A stretch of 64,000 nt of DNA from Amycolatopsis jejuensis (GCF_000717335.1 NZ_JNYZ01000022.1:73414-137413); one strand, 5' to 3'. Shown: positions 1 through 9,209, counted from the stretch's first letter. Program-made: numbers and translations. Notes: a model not told the origin generated them from the sequence alone.

Positions 1-432
1 GGAGTAGGAGTCGCCCAGGTTCAGCCATACCGTGCCTGTATCGGAGAGGACGCGGTGCAGTTGCGCGAAGACGCCGCGAAGCCGGGCGATGTAGTTCTGC
101 GGGGTCGGCTCGAGACCGTGCTGGTCATCCTCGCTCCGCGCGCCGCAGCGCCGGCACACTCCCCCACGATGTGCGGCGGACCCGTGCGGTATTGGGTAAG
201 GAGCTTCATTCCAGGGCGTGTTGCTGCCGGCTTCGGCGAGATGAGCGCAGTCGGGGTCTCCGCCGATCCACGTTGCTGTGCCGTAGTCGCGGAGACCCCA
301 GTACGGCGGGCTGGTCACCACACAGTCCGCCGAGCGAGACGGCAAACCAGCCAGCGTGGCGGTGGCGTCGCCGGTGTACAAGGTGACCGCATCATCGCGG
401 TAGTGAAGAGAACTGGTCGTGTGCTGAGTCAT
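1..432 (-). CDS. DNA methyltransferase, N-terminal part (cut by window edge)
   Basis: An ATG at 432 opens a frame that runs off the left edge after 144 residues with no stop. Residues 40-50 read TSPPYWGLRDY, the PPY catalytic motif (motif IV) of amino-methyltransferases that modify adenine N6 or cytosine N4. The visible part ends in WLNLGDSYS, also conserved in this family. A Cys-x2-Cys pair near residue 97 may bind a metal. The SAM-binding FxGxG motif would lie in the missing C-terminal half. No restriction endonuclease gene is visible beside it, so it looks like an orphan enzyme of the kind carried by plasmids, phages and integrative elements. It is the last gene of a minus-strand cluster. 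The target sequence cannot be read from the protein. Confidence 0.88.
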   Translation of the reverse strand, partial: MTQHTTSSLHYRDDAVTLYTGDATATLAGLPSRSADCVVTSPPYWGLRDYGTATWIGGDPDCAHLAEAGSNTPWNEAPYPIPHGSAAHRGGVCRRCGARSEDDQHGLEPTPQNYIARLRGVFAQLHRVLSDTGTVWLNLGDSYS

Positions 433-500
433 GCGGTGATCTCCCGGCAGGCGGAGTGATGAGCTGTCCCTTGGCGACGTCGGCGTCTCCCGGTCTGCGT

Positions 501-1394
501 TCAAGCGGCCTCGGGCATCCGGCGTCGCGCCCGCGTGGGCAGCGTTGGGACGGCGTGTTTCAGCGTCGGCTCGCATTCCTCGGGGTCGGCCCGAAATACG
601 AGCACGCAGTGGTGCGCCGACAACGCGATCGGATGGCCCAGACCGCGTTCGGCGCGTCGGGCGGTGCGGCGGTCGGCAAGTGTGGCGCGGGTGTACACCC
701 GGCCTCGCCGCACGGTCGCGGTCAGGGCGAGACACCGCGCGATCGGAGCCAACCCTACGGCGGTGCCGACAGCGGCGATCTGGCTGGCAACGTCGAGCAG
801 TTCGTGCCGGACAGCGTGCCGGTACGGGGCGCTGGTGATGACCACATAACCGCCCGGGCGCACCAGCTGTCGGTATTGCGACAGCAGTACTGCCAGCCGG
901 TTGAGCGCACCGGCGACGTCACCGTTCGGTCCGGACAGGCGCAAGGTGGTCAGCAGGAGGTCGACGCGTCCAGTCATGCCCGCTGTCACGGCAGCTGCAG
1001 CGGTGCCCTCGCGTCGGACGAGGACCATGCCATCGACGGGCGCGCCGCGCGCCTTCGTGGCAGTCACATTCGTCCGAGCCACACGCCACCATCGGCGCTG
1101 CCCGGTCAGCCCGATCGCATGTCGCCCGCAACGCAGTGCCTCGACTACGACGGTCCCTGCCCCGCAGTCCGGATCGAGCACAACATTGCCCGGCAAGGTG
1201 AACGTCTCGATGACGTGACGAGCGATCGCTGGGGGCATCAGCGCCGCGTCCGTGCCGGTCGCTTCGTGATAGCCGCCCTCATCGAGCTGACCAGCCGCCC
1301 GGACTGTTCCGGTCGGCCATACCGAGGCCAGAACTGGCCCCTCCGGCCCCTGCCAGGCCGACCGAGGAGGCTCTGACTCGCCACGCTTAGACAT
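501..1394 (-). CDS. DNA methyltransferase-like protein lacking the catalytic PPY motif
   Basis: A 297-residue protein. Residues 71-81 (VVLDPDCGAGT) followed by a GRHAIGL stretch resemble SAM-binding motif I and the following strand of DNA amino-methyltransferases, where DPFCGSGT and G...IGIE are usual. The catalytic (D/N/S)PP(Y/F) motif is not found: where it would be expected (near residue 147) the sequence reads DLLLTTLRLSG. What I see is a Rossmann-type SAM-binding fold without the catalytic tetrapeptide. I infer that it is either inactive or a partner subunit of a neighbouring protein. It overlaps the upstream gene by 8 bases and is followed after 68 bases by the true methyltransferase, so the three genes are probably co-transcribed. 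Confidence 0.65.
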   Translation of the reverse strand: MSKRGESEPPRSAWQGPEGPVLASVWPTGTVRAAGQLDEGGYHEATGTDAALMPPAIARHVIETFTLPGNVVLDPDCGAGTVVVEALRCGRHAIGLTGQRRWWRVARTNVTATKARGAPVDGMVLVRREGTAAAAVTAGMTGRVDLLLTTLRLSGPNGDVAGALNRLAVLLSQYRQLVRPGGYVVITSAPYRHAVRHELLDVASQIAAVGTAVGLAPIARCLALTATVRRGRVYTRATLADRRTARRAERGLGHPIALSAHHCVLVFRADPEECEPTLKHAVPTLPTRARRRMPEAA

Positions 1395-2367
1395 CCGAGG
1401 TCTCCGTTCCGCCCGTCACGCCACCCTCCGGTGTGGGAAGAGGTCGCCGCGTGAACAGGATGAGGTCCCGGTGGTCCCGGCGAAGGGGAAGTGAACCGGC
1501 CGCGCCGGTCCGCGCCGGGAGGGCATGCGGACGCGTCGCGGAGCTGTCTCCGTCAATCCCTGCAGGGTGCGCTGCCGGGTCGGATGTCGGCGCGGTCAGG
1601 ACGGCAATGTGGTCGAGGCATCGCAGCCCGGAGGCATTGAACGTGCCCACCAGCACGGGCAGCGGGTCGAGCAGCCGGCCACCGCACGTGTCACTGTGTG
1701 TCACCACGGCGACGAGGCCGCGAGTGGTGAGCAGAGCGTCCCAGTCGGTGTGCGCGAGCCAGTCGGTGGCATGTGGATCGAGTGCCGTGATGATCAGATC
1801 GAACCCGCCGCCGGGTCGGTCACTGGTGAGCCTGTCCCGATGCGTGGAGTCGGTGTTCGGGTCGGGCACCGGGTGGAGGCTGAGCCGACTGGGTCGGGGT
1901 CGCGACCCCGACCCAGTGCGGGTGGGCCCGGAGCGGTCGGTGCCGCCGTTCGGGTAGTCCGGTGCGCGTGCTGCAGTCGCTGCATCTGCGCCGCGGCCGA
2001 GCCTGGCCACGGTCCAGACCGCTTCGCTCAGTCCGCGGTAAGGATCTCCGTCGCGCACTCGGTCCGGGGACGGCAGGGATGCCGGTGGGGTGAGGAGAAG
2101 GACGCGATCGCCGGGGCGGGTGTAGGTGGTGACGAGGGTCAGGATCGTGCGCCCGAGCCAGCCGATAAGCAGTGCGGTGCCGGGCAGCGCCTCGGCGTCG
2201 GCGAAGGGCCACAGAGCGGTCGGACGCGTCGTTGACAAACCTCCGGCAGCGACGGTTCCGGCGGACGCGCCGCGCCAGCTCCGACCGGTGCAGCCCGGGG
2301 CAGATGTCCGGCGATGGGGCGTCCGGCCGTGGCGGCGCCGGGGTTCGCGGTGAGGTGTCGAGGTCAT
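1387..2367 (-). CDS. Unknown protein with methyltransferase-like fold hints
   Basis: A 326-residue protein preceded by a good ribosome site (GAGGAAGG) upstream of ATG 2367. No family recognised. The segment around residues 75-95 (PGDRVLLLTPP) and a later FDLIITALDP (about residue 189) are spaced like motif I and motif IV of a SAM-dependent methyltransferase, but both are poor matches. The middle (about residues 135-180) is rich in Arg, Pro, Ser and Asp, looks disordered, and is encoded partly by a perfect 30-bp DNA palindrome. It is the first gene of the minus-strand cluster. It may be a degenerate paralogue of the next gene; this is weak inference. Confidence 0.55.
   Translation of the reverse strand: MTSTPHREPRRRHGRTPHRRTSAPGCTGRSWRGASAGTVAAGGLSTTRPTALWPFADAEALPGTALLIGWLGRTILTLVTTYTRPGDRVLLLTPPASLPSPDRVRDGDPYRGLSEAVWTVARLGRGADAATAARAPDYPNGGTDRSGPTRTGSGSRPRPSRLSLHPVPDPNTDSTHRDRLTSDRPGGGFDLIITALDPHATDWLAHTDWDALLTTRGLVAVVTHSDTCGGRLLDPLPVLVGTFNASGLRCLDHIAVLTAPTSDPAAHPAGIDGDSSATRPHALPARTGAAGSLPLRRDHRDLILFTRRPLPTPEGGVTGGTETSDV
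1888..1917. repeat. Perfect 30-bp palindrome inside a coding region
   Basis: The left arm ACTGGGTCGGGGTCG (1888-1902) is followed without any spacer by its exact reverse complement (1903-1917). It lies inside the low-complexity middle of the gene at 1387-2367 and the frame stays open through it. It could form a cruciform or a strong mRNA hairpin. Function unknown. Confidence 0.85.
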
Positions 2368-2753
2368 CGGTGGCCTTCCTCGCGGGCGTGCTGTGCCAAG
2401 TCACTTCAAGAGGCCGGTTTCGAGGTCGATTTTGGACACCGAAGAACACCGATTCTTGCGAGCACCCGGGAACACCCCAAGCATCGCGAACCATCAGCTC
2501 TCTGTCGAAATTCCGCGCCGAGTTCGACGTGAATTTGACCCGACCAGGCCTCGCGCAGACCTACTAAACCAAGCTTAAAAGCGCAGTTCACTGCCTACTA
2601 AAGCCGACCAATAGCGACCTGCCTAAACATCCGCCGATCTCGCCTTCTTTAGTTCGCGAATCAGCCCGAACAAGCAGGTCTCCTTGTTCTTTTCTTGTCC
2701 TGAATCCGGCTCCCTGACTGGGCCCAGCGCAACAGCTCAGACAGGAGCAGGAA
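2368..2753. other. Divergent intergenic region before the T4SS operon
   Basis: This 386-bp stretch separates the leftward methyltransferase cluster from the rightward T4SS operon, so it should hold both promoters. Its middle (about 2560-2700) is richer in A+T than its surroundings. A ribosome site (AGGAGCAGGAA) immediately precedes ATG 2754. I could not assign -35/-10 boxes or an origin of transfer with any confidence, although this would be a natural place for one. Confidence 0.4.
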
Positions 2754-3776
2754 ATGACTGCCGATGAGAGCACACCTCGTGCAATTCGACCCGATCGCGA
2801 CAGGCACGAGTGGCTGCCTTTGGACACGGCGCGCGATGTGTTCGGCTGGTTGGTGACCGGACCGAATCCGATGGCCGTGCACGGAGCACGGTTCGCCGGG
2901 CTGCCGCGTCGGCCGGTGCCGTTGGACGAGTTGCGGGACCGGCTGATGAGCAAGCAATGCCCGCCGCGGACCCGCGATGACGTGTGGGCGCATCTGGTGC
3001 TGCGTTCACGGGCGAAAGGCGGCGCCTGGACGGTCGCTTGCGTGGGGATGGCTCTACCCTCGCTGGCGGCCAGTGCCCGGTGGCTGGCCGCGCGATATCG
3101 AGGTGATCGCGCGGATGCCCACGCGGCCGTACTCGCCGGATTCGTGCAGGCGTTGGCGACCGTGGATTTGGCCGATCCCGGCATCGTCGTCCGGCTGCAC
3201 TTCGCTGCGCGTCGCGCTGGTCAGGCTGCGTTGGAAGAGTCTCTCGACGCTCCGCAGCCCGTCGACACGGGCTTCCACTCCGCGGCTCCCCGACCGCCGT
3301 ACGGGCACCCCGACTTGGTGCTCGCACGCGCAGTCGGGGAGGGAGTCCTGACACCGACCGAGGCGGATCTGATCTCGGCGACCCGGTTGGGCGACGTCTC
3401 GATCACCGCCTGGGGCACCGCGCACCGGCGCGAGTTCTGGGCAACCCACAAGGCCCGCCAGCGGGCCGAACACCGACTGGTTTCGTGGCTCACCGACTGC
3501 ATTCTGGACCGGGGTTCCGAGGACCCGGTCGCGGACACAGTCCTGTCCTCGCTCGTCGGTGAGGAGGCACACGCAAGCACTGAAGCCGAGAGCTCCTCCT
3601 CACGCGCAGTGAGCGGTCGTCGTCGCAACGGCCGCCCTGCCACCTCGAAGAAACCTTCCCGCTTGGTGTCCAAAAACGACCCGGAATCCGGCCTCTTGGG
3701 GCGCGGGGAGATCCCACCCAGCTCTCCGCGTACTGCCGAGCACGAGCCGACTTCGGAGGTGCGCCGATGCGCGTGA
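2754..3776 (+). CDS. Unknown protein at the head of the T4SS operon
   Basis: A 340-residue soluble protein with a strong ribosome site. The first 270 residues look globular and largely helical with many Arg and Ala. The last 70 (SSSSRAVSGRRRNGRPATS and beyond) are low-complexity and basic. No family recognised with confidence; the helical arrangement loosely recalls sigma-factor-like proteins found next to actinobacterial transfer genes, but I see no decisive motif. It overlaps the pilin gene by 10 bases, so its product is probably made together with the secretion system. A regulatory or DNA-binding role is possible. Confidence 0.6.
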   Translation: MTADESTPRAIRPDRDRHEWLPLDTARDVFGWLVTGPNPMAVHGARFAGLPRRPVPLDELRDRLMSKQCPPRTRDDVWAHLVLRSRAKGGAWTVACVGMALPSLAASARWLAARYRGDRADAHAAVLAGFVQALATVDLADPGIVVRLHFAARRAGQAALEESLDAPQPVDTGFHSAAPRPPYGHPDLVLARAVGEGVLTPTEADLISATRLGDVSITAWGTAHRREFWATHKARQRAEHRLVSWLTDCILDRGSEDPVADTVLSSLVGEEAHASTEAESSSSRAVSGRRRNGRPATSKKPSRLVSKNDPESGLLGRGEIPPSSPRTAEHEPTSEVRRCA

Positions 3777-4258
3777 CACCCCGCCCTTTGACCGAGCGCA
3801 CGGTCACGCCGTCACGCTCGAGCACACCAGTCCAGAAGCTGCCCCGTACTGCGGTCGCTGGCCGCTCCCGGGCGGCAACTAGCACCAGTCGCTCGCGCCG
3901 ATGTCATCGGATCTTTCTGCGGCCTCGTGTGTCCCGGTCTCTCGCCGCGGCTGTTGTCGGCGCGGTCCTGTTCAGCGTGCTCGGCAGCGATTCGGCTCAG
4001 GCATCGACGCAGGTTCTCGCATTCGCCAAGAGCGTCAGCGAAGTATTCGACCACATCCGGGACTGGCTCACCGGGATCCTGGCCGGTCTGGCGACGGTGT
4101 TCCTCACTATCGGCGGTGTCCGGTACCTGATGGCTTCCGGCGATCCGGGCGAGGTCGAGAAAGCGAAGCAGTCGTTCAAGTCGGCGGGCTGGGGTTTTGG
4201 TCTCGCCGCGCTGGCGCCGCTCGTGGTCGAGATCCTGCGCGGGATTGTCGGTGCCTGA
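3767..4258 (+). CDS. VirB2-like T4SS pilin
   Basis: A 163-residue protein with a long basic N-terminus, a hydrophobic signal segment (about residues 64-82) ending in DSAQAS, then the mature region. The mature part has two hydrophobic helices split by a short polar loop: DWLTGILAGLATVFLTIGG, then the loop RYLMASGDPGEVEKAKQ, then GWGFGLAALAPLVVEIL. That loop (YLMASGDP..V.KAK) is typical of actinobacterial and Gram-positive T4SS pilins of the TrbC/VirB2 type. The product is expected to be processed and polymerised or to line the transfer channel. Its position directly before the VirB6-like gene agrees. The unusually long N-terminal extension may mean that the true start is internal. Confidence 0.82.
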   Translation: MRVTPRPLTERTVTPSRSSTPVQKLPRTAVAGRSRAATSTSRSRRCHRIFLRPRVSRSLAAAVVGAVLFSVLGSDSAQASTQVLAFAKSVSEVFDHIRDWLTGILAGLATVFLTIGGVRYLMASGDPGEVEKAKQSFKSAGWGFGLAALAPLVVEILRGIVGA

Positions 4259-6227
4259 CGTGGTGGCCATGCCACGGCGGAGGTTGTGGTGGCTGGTCGT
4301 GCTGGGGCTGACAGTGGTGCTCAGCGGTGTGCTCGTGGTCGGTGCGTGGGCCTCGCCCGGGCAGGGCGATGCCCAGCAGGCAGCTCAGGCGCAGCAGCCA
4401 CCGGTGCTGCCGCTGCCTGGCAATCCGACCGGCAGCGTCTGCCCGCCGGATTCGCCGGACCCGTCGTGTCATTTGCCCACCGGCTCGCCACGCCCGCCCG
4501 TGCCGACGACACCGCCGCCTCCGGTCACCGAGGTGCCGCCACCGCCGAGTTGCTTTCCCGGGCAGCTCGGGTGCACGCCCGGTGGCCAGGCCCCGCCTCC
4601 CAGCGCACAGTGCACCGGTGAGGACTGCATCCCGCAGCCCACCGGCCCGCCGACCACCGGGCAGCAACCCGGCGGAACCAACCCGGCCAACAGCGAGCCG
4701 GACTGCGGAATCACGAACATCACCGGCTGTATCGCGAAGGCGATCAACGCGGTGTTCAAGGATCTGGTCAACGCGGCGCTGGCCCCGGTTCTGGAACTGC
4801 TCGGCAGCACCGTGTTGAGTACTCCGACCATCGAAGAGCTGCCGGGTATCGGCGAGTTGTGGAACAGCTCGTGGGAGATCGTCCTTGCCTGCTACGGGAT
4901 GCTGATCCTGGTCGCCGGGATCGTGGTGATGGCGCACGAGTCGGTGCAGAACCGGTACTCGTTGAAGGAGATCGGCCCGCGGATTCCCGTCGGCTTCCTC
5001 GCCTCGGCGCTCTCGTTGTTCTTCGCCGAGAAGCTGATCCGGCTGGCCAACGCGCTGTCGCTGGCGGTCCTCGGCGGTGGAGTGAACCCGCCGTCGCTCG
5101 GACCGACACTCAAGGACGCGATCGAGGGAGCGCAGTCGGGTGGGATCTTCATGATCCTGCTGGCGCTTGCCCTCGCGGTCGCCGGACTGGGCCTGGTTCT
5201 CGTGTACGCGGTACGGGTGGTGGTCACCTTGCTCCTGATCATCACCGGGCCGCTGTTCCTGATGTGTCATTGCCTGCCGCACACCGACGGTATCGCCCGG
5301 TGGTGGTGGAAGGCGTTCGGCGCGACGCTGGCGATCCAGGTCGCTCAGTCTCTCGTGCTGATCACGGCCGTGCGGACCATCTTGAACGGCGCGGTGCACC
5401 TGTTCGGGTCGCAGCTGTCCGCGGTCGGGATGATCCTCGCCGCGATCGCGCTGTTCTTCATCCTGTTCAAGATCCCGTCCTGGTTTCTCTCGGCCGCCAA
5501 GCTCGGCAACGGCCGTTCCTTCCTAGGAAGCCTCATCAAGACCCTCGTTGCGGCAAAAACGTTCGGTGCCGTCGCGGGCAAATCCGGCCAGCTCGGCAAG
5601 ACCGTCACTCGTGGCGGCGGAGGCCGCGGTAGCGCTGCTGCCCCCGGTCCGCCCCGGCCTCCGCAACCGCGCATCGCATCGACTCCGCAGACCATCAACC
5701 AGCGGCTCCAGGCGGCCTACGACGCTGACCGCGCCCGCGCGGCCCGCCAGCCCCGCCCACCGTCGCAGCGGCCCGAGTTTCTTCAGCCCGCGCCGCAGGA
5801 CACCACCCACGACCCTGCTGTCGGACCCGCGGCCCTTGGACAAGCCCTGTCGGAATTCAGTGCCGCGCCCACGCCCGCGACGCCCGTACGACCGCCCGCA
5901 GGGCGGCGCGGCAAGCGGACCGCCGCGAAGCCTCGCTTCCAAGCTCCCAACGCACCGCGCCGTACCGGCACTGCGCCCGCGCGTCCGGTTGCCGTGGCTG
6001 CGGTCCCACCGCATTTGAAGTTCCAGCCGCCTGCATCGGGACCCGCCGACGTATCCCGGCCGGTCCGGCCGGCGACGACGCCACCGCGAGCGCCGGAATT
6101 CCGGGCCGCCCATCCGGAGCCTCGACTCGGAGACGCCCGGAAGCGCACCCCGGCAGTGCCGCCAATCGCGTTCCGGCCGCCCGCCCCACCACCGAAAGCC
6201 CCGCCGCGTGGAGGTGACAAGTCATGA
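4251..6227 (+). CDS. VirB6/TrbL-like T4SS membrane channel protein
   Basis: A polytopic membrane protein of about 650 residues. Start choice: GTG 4251 overlaps the pilin stop; ATG 4269 gives MPRRRLWWLVVLGLTVVL, a good signal anchor, and is equally likely. After the anchor comes a Pro/Cys-rich extracytoplasmic region of about 120 residues, then about six hydrophobic segments between residues 195 and 430, including the conserved stretch ITGPLFLMCHCLPHTDG followed by WWWKAF. The last 190 residues are basic, Pro/Ala-rich and probably disordered in the cytoplasm. This layout is that of VirB6-type inner-channel subunits in actinobacterial and Gram-positive conjugation systems. Stop and next start overlap (ATGA), showing translational coupling to the PrgI gene. 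Confidence 0.82.
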   Translation: MPDVVAMPRRRLWWLVVLGLTVVLSGVLVVGAWASPGQGDAQQAAQAQQPPVLPLPGNPTGSVCPPDSPDPSCHLPTGSPRPPVPTTPPPPVTEVPPPPSCFPGQLGCTPGGQAPPPSAQCTGEDCIPQPTGPPTTGQQPGGTNPANSEPDCGITNITGCIAKAINAVFKDLVNAALAPVLELLGSTVLSTPTIEELPGIGELWNSSWEIVLACYGMLILVAGIVVMAHESVQNRYSLKEIGPRIPVGFLASALSLFFAEKLIRLANALSLAVLGGGVNPPSLGPTLKDAIEGAQSGGIFMILLALALAVAGLGLVLVYAVRVVVTLLLIITGPLFLMCHCLPHTDGIARWWWKAFGATLAIQVAQSLVLITAVRTILNGAVHLFGSQLSAVGMILAAIALFFILFKIPSWFLSAAKLGNGRSFLGSLIKTLVAAKTFGAVAGKSGQLGKTVTRGGGGRGSAAAPGPPRPPQPRIASTPQTINQRLQAAYDADRARAARQPRPPSQRPEFLQPAPQDTTHDPAVGPAALGQALSEFSAAPTPATPVRPPAGRRGKRTAAKPRFQAPNAPRRTGTAPARPVAVAAVPPHLKFQPPASGPADVSRPVRPATTPPRAPEFRAAHPEPRLGDARKRTPAVPPIAFRPPAPPPKAPPRGGDKS

Positions 6228-7342
6228 CCCAGCCTGTCCGCATTCCCTCGGATGTCGATCGCGAGGATCGTGTCCTGGCCAATCTCACCGTCCGGCAGTT
6301 GGCGATCCTCGCGGGGACTGGGATCGTGCTCTACGGCGTGTGGCTGGCCGCGCGCGGGGTGGTGCCACTGCCGGTTTTCCTGATCGTCGCGGTTCCGGTC
6401 GGGGTCGCGGCGGCGGTACTGGCGTTGGGTCAGCGTGACGGCGTGAGCTTGGACCGGCTCCTGCTTGCGGCCGTCCGCCAGCGGCTGCAACCCCGCCACC
6501 GGGTCGCCGCGCCCGAAGGAGTGCGGGCGGCGCCGCGATGGCTGACCAACGCCGCCGGCGGTGCGAGCCCTGCTGACGTGTCTCCGGCAGCGCTGCGGCT
6601 GCCCGCGGAAGGGGTCACCGAGGCCGGTGTCGTGGATCTCGGCGCGGACGGGGTCGCGATGGTCGCGGTAGCCAGCACCGTGAACTTCGCACTGCGCACG
6701 CCCGGCGAGCAGGAAGCGCTGGTCGCCTCGTTCGGCCGGTATCTGCACTCGATCTCCGCGCCGGTGCAGGTGCTTGTCCGAGCGGAACGGCTGGACCTGA
6801 GCCGGCAGATCAGCGATCTGCGCGAAGCTGCCCCCGGCTTGCCGCACCCGTTACTGGAAGCCGCTGCGCGGGAGCATGCAAGCTACCTCGACCAGTTGCG
6901 CCGCTCCACCGATCTGCTGCGTCGCCAAGTTCTGCTGGTGCTGCGCGAACCAGTTCGCGCAGCGGGCCCGCCCGACGGGCTCGGCGGCGCCTCCCCACTC
7001 GCCGCGCTGCGCGCTCAGCGTGGCCGGACTGCGGAGATCACCGACACCGCACGACGCTCCGCCGAGACCAGGCTCGTGCGGCGGTTGGGAGAAGCAACCG
7101 AACTGCTGGCCCCGGCCGGGATCACTGTCACGCCGCTGGACGCGGGTCAGGCCACCGCTGTCCTGGCCACCGCGTGCAATCCGGACAGCCTGATCCCTCC
7201 ATCAGCAGGATTGGCCGGCGCCGACGAGGTCATCACCACCGCCGGCCCGGACCTCCTCGACGAACCGCGCCGACCGGAGCCCGATCACCGCGCGTTGCCA
7301 GAACCGACTGCGCTCGACGAGTGGGAGAGCGGTGACCTGTGA
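6224..7342 (+). CDS. PrgI/VirB3-like T4SS membrane protein
   Basis: A 372-residue protein. Residues 1-75 fit the PrgI family: RIPSDVDREDRVLANLTVRQ followed by two transmembrane helices (about 27-45 and 48-66) and a short basic cytoplasmic turn. PrgI is the Gram-positive counterpart of VirB3 and normally sits next to the VirB4 ATPase. The remaining 300 residues form a soluble domain with a central coiled region (about residues 195-290) of unknown function, as in other actinobacterial PrgI proteins. It overlaps its neighbours at both ends (ATGA upstream, GTGA downstream), so it is coupled to the VirB6-like and VirB4 genes. Confidence 0.85.
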   Translation: MTQPVRIPSDVDREDRVLANLTVRQLAILAGTGIVLYGVWLAARGVVPLPVFLIVAVPVGVAAAVLALGQRDGVSLDRLLLAAVRQRLQPRHRVAAPEGVRAAPRWLTNAAGGASPADVSPAALRLPAEGVTEAGVVDLGADGVAMVAVASTVNFALRTPGEQEALVASFGRYLHSISAPVQVLVRAERLDLSRQISDLREAAPGLPHPLLEAAAREHASYLDQLRRSTDLLRRQVLLVLREPVRAAGPPDGLGGASPLAALRAQRGRTAEITDTARRSAETRLVRRLGEATELLAPAGITVTPLDAGQATAVLATACNPDSLIPPSAGLAGADEVITTAGPDLLDEPRRPEPDHRALPEPTALDEWESGDL

Positions 7343-9153
7343 TCACGAAATTCCGTCGCACCCGCCGTGAATCCCTGCCGGGCCGGGCCAGTGCCTTCAC
7401 CCCGGACTCCCTGTCGGTCGCGCCCCGGCACCTGGAGATCGGTGGCGAATGGGTCGCCTCGTTCGCTATCACTGGCTACCCCCGTGAAGTGCATGCGGGA
7501 TGGTTGCAGCCGCTGCTGTCCTATCCCGGCCGTGTCGATGTCTCGCTGCACATCGAACCCATCGACCCGGTGACAGCCGCCAATCGGCTCAAGCGTCAGC
7601 TGTCCAAATTGGAGTCAGGACGGCGCCGCACCTCGGAGAAGGGGCGCCTGCTGGACCCGATGGTCGAGGCCGCCACCGAGGACGCCTACGACCTGTCTGC
7701 CCGCGTCGCCCGCGGCGAAGGCAAGCTCTACCGGCTTGGGCTCTACCTCACCGTGCACGCCAGCAGCGAACCCGACCTCGTCGAACAGGTCGCCGCGGTG
7801 CGCGCGCTCGCGGCGTCGCTGCTGATGAACGCCCAGCCGACCACCTACCGATCGTTGCAGGGCTGGGTATCCACCCTGCCGTTGGCTCTGGACCTCATCG
7901 GGATGCGCCGTACCTTCGACACCAGCGCTCTCGCCGCCGCATTTCCGTTCACCTCACCGGATCTCCCGCCTGCCGACCCGACCAGCGTCGCCGCCCCGGC
8001 CGGTGTGCTGTACGGGTTCAATGTCGGCAGCCAGGGGTTGGTGCATTGGGACCGCTTCAATGCGGACAATTACAACAGCGCCGTTCTCGGACGATCCGGT
8101 GCAGGCAAGTCGTACCTGGTCAAGCTGGAGACCCTGCGCAGCCTCTACCGCGGCGTCGAAGTCTCCATCATCGACCCGGAGGACGAATACCGACGGCTCT
8201 GCGAAGCGATCGGCGGCACGTACCTCCACCTCGGCGACGCCGACGTCCGCATCAACCCATTCGACCTGCCGATCTCGGTCCGCCCGGACGGGCGCCGCAC
8301 CGCACCCAAAGACGCGCTGACCCGACGGGCACTGTTTCTGCACACCGTCGTGGGTGTCCTGCTCGGTACTGGACTGTCCGCACAGCAGCGAGCCGTACTC
8401 GACCGGGCCATCCTCGCCACCTACCACCGAGCGGGGATCACCAGTGACCCACGCAGCTGGGGTCGGCAGGCTCCGCTGCTCGCCGATCTCTCCGCCGTCC
8501 TGGCCGCCGAGGGAGACTCGGTCGCGACGGACCTCAGCGCCCGGCTGCACCCGTTCGTCGAAGGCGCGTTCTCGACGATGCTTGCTGGGCCGACCACGAC
8601 CCGGCCCGAGGGGCACCTGACCGTATTCAGTCTCCGCGATCTGCCCGACGAACTCCGCCCGATCGGCACTCTGCTGACATTGGACACGGTATGGCGGCGG
8701 GTATCCAACCCGGCCATCCGACGCCCACGCCTGATCACGGTCGACGAAGCCTGGCTGCTCATGCAGGACCCGGCCGGAGCCCGGTTTCTGCACCGGATGG
8801 CCAAAGCGGCCCGGAAACACTGGGCAGGCTTGACGATCGCAACCCAAGACGTCGGCGACGTCCTCGGCACCGACCTGGGCAAGGCGATCATCGCCAACGC
8901 CGCGACCCAGATCCTCCTACGGCAAGCGCCGCAAGCAATCGACGAGATCGTGGCGACCTTCAACCTGTCCGAGGGCGAGAAGCAGTTCCTGATTTCCGCG
9001 GACAAGGGCCAAGGACTCTTGAGCACTGGCACGCAGCGCGTCGCGTTTCAATCTCTGGCTTCTCCGCAGGAAAATGCGCTCATCACTACAGACCCGAAGT
9101 TCCTGGCAACTCTTCAGGATTCCGGAACGAACTCCGGGTGGGTGGAGCTGTGA
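7339..9153 (+). CDS. virB4: VirB4-type T4SS ATPase (3' end replaced by element insertion)
   Basis: A 604-residue ATPase from GTG 7339. The Walker A motif is GRSGAGKS (about residue 251), with SIIDPEDEYRRL downstream. The Walker B motif is LITVDEAWLL (about residue 466), followed by ARKHWAGLTIATQDVGDVL, the usual VirB4/TraE sensor region. It energises assembly and substrate transfer in the cell envelope. The last 13 codons (LQDSGTNSGWVEL) are not native: the reading frame enters an inserted element at GCAACT 9106-9111, and the original tail of 39 codons now lies at 13749-13868. The truncated protein keeps every ATPase motif, so it may still work; the lost tail is acidic and outside the core. 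Confidence 0.92.
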   Translation: MITKFRRTRRESLPGRASAFTPDSLSVAPRHLEIGGEWVASFAITGYPREVHAGWLQPLLSYPGRVDVSLHIEPIDPVTAANRLKRQLSKLESGRRRTSEKGRLLDPMVEAATEDAYDLSARVARGEGKLYRLGLYLTVHASSEPDLVEQVAAVRALAASLLMNAQPTTYRSLQGWVSTLPLALDLIGMRRTFDTSALAAAFPFTSPDLPPADPTSVAAPAGVLYGFNVGSQGLVHWDRFNADNYNSAVLGRSGAGKSYLVKLETLRSLYRGVEVSIIDPEDEYRRLCEAIGGTYLHLGDADVRINPFDLPISVRPDGRRTAPKDALTRRALFLHTVVGVLLGTGLSAQQRAVLDRAILATYHRAGITSDPRSWGRQAPLLADLSAVLAAEGDSVATDLSARLHPFVEGAFSTMLAGPTTTRPEGHLTVFSLRDLPDELRPIGTLLTLDTVWRRVSNPAIRRPRLITVDEAWLLMQDPAGARFLHRMAKAARKHWAGLTIATQDVGDVLGTDLGKAIIANAATQILLRQAPQAIDEIVATFNLSEGEKQFLISADKGQGLLSTGTQRVAFQSLASPQENALITTDPKFLATLQDSGTNSGWVEL

Positions 9154-9209
9154 TGAGGGTACTCGCCATCCGGAGTTCGCGAACTTCGTCTGTGATCGCT
9201 CGTGACGAA

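Noticed and set aside
456..1376. Plus-strand open frame of 306 codons
   Set aside because: Opposite the methyltransferase-like gene; no protein-like features.
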